A DNA stretch of 19,468 nt from an uncultured Candidatus Nemicrothrix sp. (lineage in GTDB: Bacteria > Actinomycetota > Acidimicrobiia > Acidimicrobiales > UBA8592): the NCBI GenBank assembly GCA_913046155.1, contig CAJWRY010000015.1, forward strand, positions 1-19,468. The letters run 5' to 3'. Position 1 is the first letter of the stretch. Each line of letters begins with the position of its first letter. Shown here in pieces: positions 15,183-19,468 of the stretch. Position numbers and translations under genes: made by a program. The notes below the pieces were generated by a model. The model was not told the origin of the DNA. It searched no databases and saw only the letters and a list, made by a program, of their open reading frames with translations.

Positions 15183-15908
15183 ATGAAACTATTCGCAAGC
15201 ATATGTCTGGGTGTAGCTGGATTATTCTTTAATCTGTCATGCTCTACATCAGGTGACTCTCTGCGAGTGCTGGCAGCGGCATCACTAACAGAAGCATTTG
15301 AGGAAATAGCTGATGAGTTTGAAAGTAGAACAGGTAATAAAGTTACCCTTTCATTTGCCGGAAGCTCATCATTAGCAGTTCAGATAGAGGATGGCGCCCC
15401 CGCTGATGTAATTGCACTTGCCGACGAAGAGACATTTGAACGAGTTAAGCAATCTGGTCGCCTTACCCAGCATGATGAAACCATCTTTGCTACAAACTAC
15501 TTGACCATCATTACACCCATTGGAAATCCAGCATCGATAAAAGAAATTTCCGATCTTGAGGGAAAAAAAGTCGCTCTTTGCCAAGAACAAGTTCCATGCG
15601 GTCGTCTCACTAAAGAAATCGTCACATCATTACTCATTGAAATTCAGCCAGCAACGTGGGAACCAAATGTAAGGTCTGTCAGAACAAAAGTAGAATTAGG
15701 GGAAGTTGATGCAGGAATCGTGTATGTCACTGATGTGACAAACCAAGTTGTTGCAATTCCAATCATAGAAAGCGAACAGACAAAAACTAGATATCCGATT
15801 GCGATAGTCGACGATGCAGAACCTCACGCTGAGGATTTCCTTGATTTCATTTTGTCTTCCACCGGCCAAGGAATCCTAAACCGTCTTGGATTCGGAGAGC
15901 CCGAGTGA
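15183..15908 (+). CDS. modA: Molybdate ABC transporter substrate-binding protein
   Basis: 241 aa. The N-terminus is a signal peptide with hydrophobic core (residues 3-19) ending NLSC at Cys20. This is probably a lipoprotein attachment site, although Asn at -3 is atypical for a lipobox. The mature part starts with the ModA hallmark LRVLAAASLTEAFEEIADEFE and continues with FAGSSSLAVQIEDGAPADV, both of which contribute to oxyanion binding. The ALCQEQVPCGRLT segment, with two Cys, matches the actinobacterial ModA type. It captures molybdate or tungstate outside the cell for ModBC. A longer frame from TTG at 15141 overlaps the upstream gene; ATG 15183 is chosen because the signal peptide begins there and GAAGGA lies upstream. 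The stop overlaps the modB start by one base (TGATG). Confidence 0.93.
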   Translation: MKLFASICLGVAGLFFNLSCSTSGDSLRVLAAASLTEAFEEIADEFESRTGNKVTLSFAGSSSLAVQIEDGAPADVIALADEETFERVKQSGRLTQHDETIFATNYLTIITPIGNPASIKEISDLEGKKVALCQEQVPCGRLTKEIVTSLLIEIQPATWEPNVRSVRTKVELGEVDAGIVYVTDVTNQVVAIPIIESEQTKTRYPIAIVDDAEPHAEDFLDFILSSTGQGILNRLGFGEPE

Positions 15909-16699
15909 TGAAAACAAAGCACCGACCAACACCCTTTAGTCTTTTGGCAACAGCTGCTTTAGGTTTTGCTTTACTCGCAATCCCATTTGTCGGCTTGGCT
16001 CAGCGCACTCCCTGGTCATCTTTCGTCCAAATAGCAACAGAGGAAACCGTTATACGATCTATCAGTCTTTCAATGATCATTGCAACAAGCTCTGCGTGCA
16101 TTTGTCTTATCTTGGGAATTCCACTCGGTTGGATTTTAGCTAAAGTCGAATTTAGAGGATTGAAAATAGTGAGAGCAGTCGTTCTCTTACCTATGGTGCT
16201 CCCTCCGGTCGCCGGAGGAACCGCATTATTGTTTGCATTGGGAAGGAAAGGCTTCATAGGAGAAAAATTAAATAGCTGGTTTGGGATAACCCTTCCTTTC
16301 ACAACTGCAGGAGCGATAATAGCTGCGACGTTCGTTGCACTACCCTTCTTCGTCTTATCAATTGAGTCATCCGCTACTGAACTAGATTCCAAATTAGAGG
16401 AAGCATCTCTTAATTTAGGAGCTAGTCCAATAAGAACCTTTTTCACAGTGACTCTTCCTATGTTACGAAGTTCGATATTAGCTGGCATCGCCCTCTCTTG
16501 GGCACGAGCGCTTGGTGAATTCGGTGCAACGATTACATTTGCAGGCGACAACCCCGAGCAAACGCGAACACTGCCGTTGCAACTATTTGTGGCGTTAGAA
16601 ACCAATCCTGAAAGAGCAATGGTGATCGGCATGCTCATGGTGGTGATCTCGCTGTCTGTTCTTGTCACACTCCGAGGAAATTGGCTGGTTCGACGATGA
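15908..16699 (+). CDS. modB: Molybdate ABC transporter permease
   Basis: 263 aa integral membrane permease with about six hydrophobic segments (first at 10-30, others near 50-78, 88-110, 132-152, 187-200 and 238-257). The LLPMVLPPVAGGTALLFALG stretch and the ALGEFGATITFAG motif (201-213, with TRTLPL following) are diagnostic of ModB/CysT-type oxyanion permeases. The cytoplasmic EAA loop for contacting the ATPase is EEASLNLGASPIRTFFTVTL (164-183). A GTG codon three bases upstream (15905) is an alternative start. The start overlaps the modA stop by one base and the end overlaps modC by four (ATGA), indicating translational coupling. Confidence 0.94.
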   Translation: MKTKHRPTPFSLLATAALGFALLAIPFVGLAQRTPWSSFVQIATEETVIRSISLSMIIATSSACICLILGIPLGWILAKVEFRGLKIVRAVVLLPMVLPPVAGGTALLFALGRKGFIGEKLNSWFGITLPFTTAGAIIAATFVALPFFVLSIESSATELDSKLEEASLNLGASPIRTFFTVTLPMLRSSILAGIALSWARALGEFGATITFAGDNPEQTRTLPLQLFVALETNPERAMVIGMLMVVISLSVLVTLRGNWLVRR

Positions 16700-17757
16700 C
16701 AGGGATCCATCTATCGGGGAAAACAAAACTCGGAGCAGAAGAATTTGAGTTCTCATTTGAAACAGGGACTCATAAGCGAATAGCAATCATAGGTCCGAAC
16801 GGATCTGGAAAGACAACATTATTGCGCTTGATTGCTGGCCATGAATGTCTAACATCAGGTTCATTACAAATTGGTAAAGCTATCTACGACGAACCAGTAT
16901 CGGAATGCTTCGTTCCCCCGCACCTCAGAGATCTTGTCTTGCAACATCAGGGGGGAAGCGTGTTTCCTCACCTAACAGTTGAAGATAACGTTGCTTTCCC
17001 CTACCGAGCAAAAGGGTATTCAAAGAGAAATGCTCGATCGCTTGCTCGTGAAACCCTTGAAGATTTTGGCTTATCAAAACTCAAACATAAGTACCCGGAA
17101 CAGCTGTCTGGAGGACAGACTGCACGCGTGTCCTTAGCTAGATCCCTAACTAGGCGACCAAAACTACTGTTACTTGATGAACCTACATCAGCACTTGACG
17201 TTGAATCAGTAAATCAAATCCATCAAATACTTGAGAGGTTAGATACCACACTCTTTGTTGTTTCCCATGACCCTGTTGAAGTCCTAAAATTATCAGATTA
17301 CATTATCGCTCTTGAACGCAATGAGGTCATTCAGTTTGGCGTCCTAGAATCAATCATTCACCAGCCTACTAGCCCATGGCTCACCAAGTTCTTTGATCTT
17401 AACCTGATCTCGGGAGTAGCAACAGGTCTTGAATTTAAATCTGATTGTGGCGAACTTCTTCAATTGCCTCAACATCACTCCGGAAATGTACAAATAAGTT
17501 TCCCTAGTTCAGCTGTCTCACTCCACCTTTCACCCCCAACCGGTTCTCCTCGAAACAGGTGGAAGTCTACGATTACTGGTCTTGACAGAAAAGATAATTT
17601 AATCAGAATTAAGTTGAGTGGATCGTTCGATTGCTATGCAACAATTACGCTTGCATCATTTCAGGAATTGGAGATCGCCTTAGGGAACACAATCTGGGCC
17701 TCTGTAAAAGCTACTGAATTAAACGTGCTTCCAAACACCATCCCTGCTAAAACTTGA
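16696..17757 (+). CDS. modC: Molybdate ABC transporter ATP-binding protein with C-terminal TOBE domain
   Basis: 353 aa ATPase that powers ModAB. Walker A GPNGSGKT (33-40), Q-loop around LQHQ (82-85), signature LSGGQ (137-141), Walker B LLLLDE (157-162) and H-loop H191 are all intact. The last ~65 residues (from about RWKSTITGLDRKDNLIRI) form a TOBE domain as in E. coli ModC, the site where cytoplasmic molybdate can inhibit transport in some family members. ATG at 16696 overlaps the modB stop (ATGA). The in-frame TTG at 16681 is not used in my call because its purine-rich stretch is only 2-3 bases away. It is followed after two bases by the RraA-family gene. Confidence 0.94.
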   Translation: MTGIHLSGKTKLGAEEFEFSFETGTHKRIAIIGPNGSGKTTLLRLIAGHECLTSGSLQIGKAIYDEPVSECFVPPHLRDLVLQHQGGSVFPHLTVEDNVAFPYRAKGYSKRNARSLARETLEDFGLSKLKHKYPEQLSGGQTARVSLARSLTRRPKLLLLDEPTSALDVESVNQIHQILERLDTTLFVVSHDPVEVLKLSDYIIALERNEVIQFGVLESIIHQPTSPWLTKFFDLNLISGVATGLEFKSDCGELLQLPQHHSGNVQISFPSSAVSLHLSPPTGSPRNRWKSTITGLDRKDNLIRIKLSGSFDCYATITLASFQELEIALGNTIWASVKATELNVLPNTIPAKT

Positions 17758-17759
17758 GC

Positions 17760-18248
17760 ATGCACTCGTTCTCAACAGCTGACCTCCTTGATGAATATCC
17801 CGAGTCAATTGTGCTTATGGAAAATTTTCTTTCCTATGGTGAAGTGTCAACATTCTTTGGTAGGGCAAAGACAATCCATGCTCCGGAGGACAATTCTTTA
17901 GTTCGTCAAGCACTCGAAACAGAAGGAAATAATCAAGTTCTTGTAATAGATGGAGGAGCATCCCGAGCCTGCGCTTTAGTCGGAGACCAATTAGCGCTAC
18001 TGGCAATAGAAAATGGGTGGGCTGGCATCATTGTGAATGGATACATCAGAGACTCGGCAGTTATCGCAGAAATGCACATAGGTATAAAAGCTCTAGGAAC
18101 AAACCCTAGGAAAAGTATCAAAAAGAATCGCGGGGAAGCCGATATAGAGCTAACTATTGGACAAATTCCAATAAAACCGGGCAATTGGATCTACTCGGAC
18201 GCTGACGGAGTCATCATCTCGGAACATAACCTTCTTGTCTCTGAATAA
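17760..18248 (+). CDS. RraA-family protein (RNase E regulator / HMG aldolase fold)
   Basis: 162 aa, the usual size for the family. It opens with FSTADLLDEYPE, carries VIDGGASRACALVGDQLA (63-79) and NGYIRDSAVIAEM (93-105), in which R97-D98 correspond to the conserved substrate/metal-site pair, and ends SDADGVIIS. Family members include E. coli RraA, which inhibits RNase E, and 4-hydroxy-4-methyl-2-oxoglutarate aldolases or oxaloacetate decarboxylases; sequence alone does not separate these roles. The gene starts two bases after the modC stop (TGAGCATG), without a Shine-Dalgarno sequence, so it is probably translated by coupling. A TTG at 17754 overlapping the stop is a possible alternative start. 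Its place at the end of a molybdate operon is odd. Confidence 0.87.
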   Translation: MHSFSTADLLDEYPESIVLMENFLSYGEVSTFFGRAKTIHAPEDNSLVRQALETEGNNQVLVIDGGASRACALVGDQLALLAIENGWAGIIVNGYIRDSAVIAEMHIGIKALGTNPRKSIKKNRGEADIELTIGQIPIKPGNWIYSDADGVIISEHNLLVSE

Positions 18249-18274
18249 AAAAACTAAAAAATATCCAACAACTA

Positions 18275-18305
18275 TTGACACGGGTGTAGTTACACGGCTG
18301 TAATT
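18275..18305 (+). promoter_or_regulatory. nrdA promoter overlapping a 14-bp tandem repeat
   Basis: A perfect -35 TTGACA (18275-18280) is followed after 18 bases by TGTAAT (18299-18304) as -10. Two adjacent copies of a 14-bp unit, ACACGGGTGTAGTT (18278-18291) and ACACGGCTGTAATT (18292-18305), differ at two positions and cover the spacer and -10. The first contains the inverted repeat ACAC-GG-GTGT. This looks like an operator that would block polymerase. It does not match the NrdR-box consensus I know, though NrdR is the usual RNR regulator. TATATT (18305-18310) is an alternative -10 but would be too far from TTGACA. Confidence 0.6.
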
Positions 18306-18310
18306 ATATT

Positions 18311-18411
18311 CCAACCTCTTTTTAATGAAGAAAAGCGGTTGGGCAACTGAAGTCTTGAATCCATGAGTAGCGGAAGAGAGTTCAGAGCAAGAACCACATA
18401 AAACTGGTTCT
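18311..18411 (+). promoter_or_regulatory. Structured 5' leader of nrdA with three hairpins
   Basis: Hairpin 1 (18311-18342): CCAACC/GGTTGG, a T/C mismatch, then CTTTTT/GAAAAG with one G-U pair around loop AATGAA. It begins at the base where transcription should start for the -10 at 18299-18304. Hairpin 2: CTGAA (18347-18351)/TTCAG (18381-18385) with inner TCTT/AAGA. Hairpin 3: AGAACCA (18390-18396)/TGGTTCT (18405-18411), 7 bp with an 8-base loop. CCAAC at 18311 could alternatively pair with GTTGG (18415-18419), close to the ribosome-binding site GAGGAG (18428-18433). Pairing is seen in the sequence; a regulatory role is inferred. No known riboswitch consensus is recognised. Confidence 0.5.
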
Positions 18412-18438
18412 CTAGTTGGGGACATTTGAGGAGAAACG

Positions 18439-19468
18439 ATGGCACTATCAGAACCATCCATTGAGAAAGAAAACAACAAACAAACAACAGAAGAAAAACT
18501 CGATGGAATTGACGAAGGTAATGTTCAGGTCATAACCGGGCCGACCGAAATTGAGGGATCTGGTTCTGACAACGAGAACGGGGCAAAAGCTAAGTCTGAA
18601 CAAAGTACGACAATGCGCGTTCGTAAACGAAATGGAGACCTTGAAGAAGTAGATGTCAACAAAATAGTAAACGCCGTTGCACGCTGTGCTGAAGGGCTCA
18701 TGGGAGTAGACCCTATGCGAGTTGCAACACGAACAATATCAGCACTTGCAGATGGAGCGACTACAAGAGAACTTGATGAGCTGTCAATACGAACAGCTGC
18801 TGGATTAATTGTTGAAGAGCCTCGGTACTCAAGACTCGCTGGACGCCTATTAGCGACATATATAGATAAAGAAGTACGAAACCAAAACATTCCATGGTTC
18901 ACTGAATCAGTCATCAGAGGCCATGAACTTGGTGTAGTAGGTGATGCTGCGTTGGCTTTCGTACTGGACAACGCCTCCACTCTAAACGCAGCAATAAATT
19001 CAGGTAGAGATAAGAACTTTGAATTCTTCGGGCTCCGTACAGTCTACGACCGCTACCTCCTTCGACATCCAGAGACTAGAGATGTCATAGAAACGCCACA
19101 ATATTTCTTTCTTCGAGTTGCTTGCGGGCTTTCCCAAAATGTTGATGAGGCAGTCGCATTCTATGACTTAATGTCCTCTCTAGCCTATCTTCCTTCCAGC
19201 CCCACACTTTTCAATTCGGGAACTACTCACCAACAACTCTCAAGTTGCTACCTTTTAGATTCCCCTGAAGACTCACTCGAAGGAATCTACAAGCGATATA
19301 CAGACATCGCCCAACTCTCAAAATTTGCTGGTGGCATTGGAGTCGCATGGCACCGGATAAGAAGCAAAGGAAGCCTTATTAAAGGCACTAACGGACTCTC
19401 AAACGGTATAGTGCCTTGGTTAAAAACCCTGGATAGCTCAGTCGCCGCCGTAAACCAAGGGGGAAGAA
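18439..19468 (+). CDS. nrdA: Class I ribonucleoside-diphosphate reductase large (alpha) subunit, N-terminal part
   Basis: The first 343 codons are present and the gene runs off the right edge. The product reduces ribonucleotides to deoxyribonucleotides together with a small radical-generating subunit, which is not in the window. Residues 1-58 are a polar, acidic extension without motif. Residues ~59-147 form the ATP-cone (RVRKRNGDLEEVDVNKIV ... TTRELDEL), the site of overall activity control by ATP/dATP. The catalytic domain then begins, with FEFFGLRTVYDRYLLRHPET, SSPTLFNSGT, and LSSCYLLDSP containing the first Cys of the redox pair. GGIGVAWHRIRS and SNGIVPWLKTLDSSVAAVNQ are typical class I alpha sequence. 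The ATG is fixed by GAGGAG (18428-18433) five bases upstream. A class II (B12) enzyme is less likely from these motifs, but the discriminating C-terminus is missing. Confidence 0.93.
   Translation, partial: MALSEPSIEKENNKQTTEEKLDGIDEGNVQVITGPTEIEGSGSDNENGAKAKSEQSTTMRVRKRNGDLEEVDVNKIVNAVARCAEGLMGVDPMRVATRTISALADGATTRELDELSIRTAAGLIVEEPRYSRLAGRLLATYIDKEVRNQNIPWFTESVIRGHELGVVGDAALAFVLDNASTLNAAINSGRDKNFEFFGLRTVYDRYLLRHPETRDVIETPQYFFLRVACGLSQNVDEAVAFYDLMSSLAYLPSSPTLFNSGTTHQQLSSCYLLDSPEDSLEGIYKRYTDIAQLSKFAGGIGVAWHRIRSKGSLIKGTNGLSNGIVPWLKTLDSSVAAVNQGGR

Noticed and set aside
16000..16710. Long minus-strand open frame (236 codons) opposite modB
   Set aside because: It lies fully within modB, whose permease motifs are intact. 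The antisense product is low in complexity, has no recognisable domain, and would need to be transcribed against the mod operon.
18275..18305. NrdR box
   Set aside because: The repeat unit ACACGGNTGTANTT does not match the 16-bp palindromic NrdR consensus and the 14-bp spacing is not that of NrdR box pairs, so I kept it only as an unassigned operator candidate.
18363..18401. Possible 12-codon leader peptide starting at ATG 18363
   Set aside because: No ribosome-binding site precedes it, it has no run of regulatory codons, and it falls inside the loop of hairpin 2 and hairpin 3. Chance is the simpler explanation.
18248..18438. Cobalamin riboswitch upstream of the ribonucleotide reductase
   Set aside because: No B12-box-like sequence (GCCACTG) was found and the protein motifs point to class I RNR. 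The leader is also short for that riboswitch.
18525..18980. Minus-strand open frame of 151 codons at the start of nrdA
   Set aside because: It is antisense to the ATP-cone region of nrdA. Its serine-rich product reflects the codon use of the real gene on the other strand.

Overview
This window looks like a piece of a compact, moderately AT-rich bacterial chromosome. It most resembles a free-living, probably marine, actinobacterium of the Acidimicrobiia type. That placement is an inference. It rests on a small helix-turn-helix plus MOP-domain protein leading a molybdate operon (an actinobacterial arrangement), a ModA of the CxxxxxPCG type, several acyl-CoA and flavin/Rieske oxidation genes, and promoters that look leaderless (TANNNT exactly six bases before ATG). 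No 16S gene or other firm marker is present. Genes are packed tightly and switch strand often. Three convergent pairs overlap at their stop codons, and the fourth is separated by 7 bases.

Left part (1-5600), lipid/acyl-CoA oxidation and a molybdoenzyme: the C-terminal end of an AMP-forming acyl-CoA synthetase, a molybdopterin/4Fe-4S oxidoreductase on the minus strand, a dienoyl-CoA isomerase-like crotonase, an acyl-CoA dehydrogenase with a long N-terminal extension like methylsuccinyl-CoA dehydrogenase (minus), and a small DUF454/YbaN membrane protein (minus).

Middle (5600-10280), a catabolic cassette: SDR dehydrogenase, Rieske oxygenase alpha subunit and a VOC/glyoxalase-fold protein in one plus-strand operon. 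It converges on a minus-strand pair, an acyl-CoA dehydrogenase followed by an LLM-class flavin-dependent oxidoreductase. Together they look like a pathway that oxygenates and then degrades an unidentified organic substrate.

Right part (10400-19468), core functions and molybdate uptake: valyl-tRNA synthetase with unusual insertions, an MscS-type channel (minus), then a plus-strand run of HTH-MOP protein, modA, modB, modC and an RraA-family gene with touching or overlapping ends. Last comes a structured leader and the first 343 codons of the class I ribonucleotide reductase large subunit, cut by the window edge.

The molybdate transporter can plausibly feed the molybdoenzyme at the left end. 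The most notable non-coding signals are four leaderless-type promoters and the nrdA leader, which has a TTGACA promoter overlapping a 14-bp tandem repeat and a strong hairpin beginning at the predicted transcript start. No tRNA, rRNA, CRISPR array, insertion sequence or integrase was seen, and no stretch longer than about 190 bases lacks a gene.
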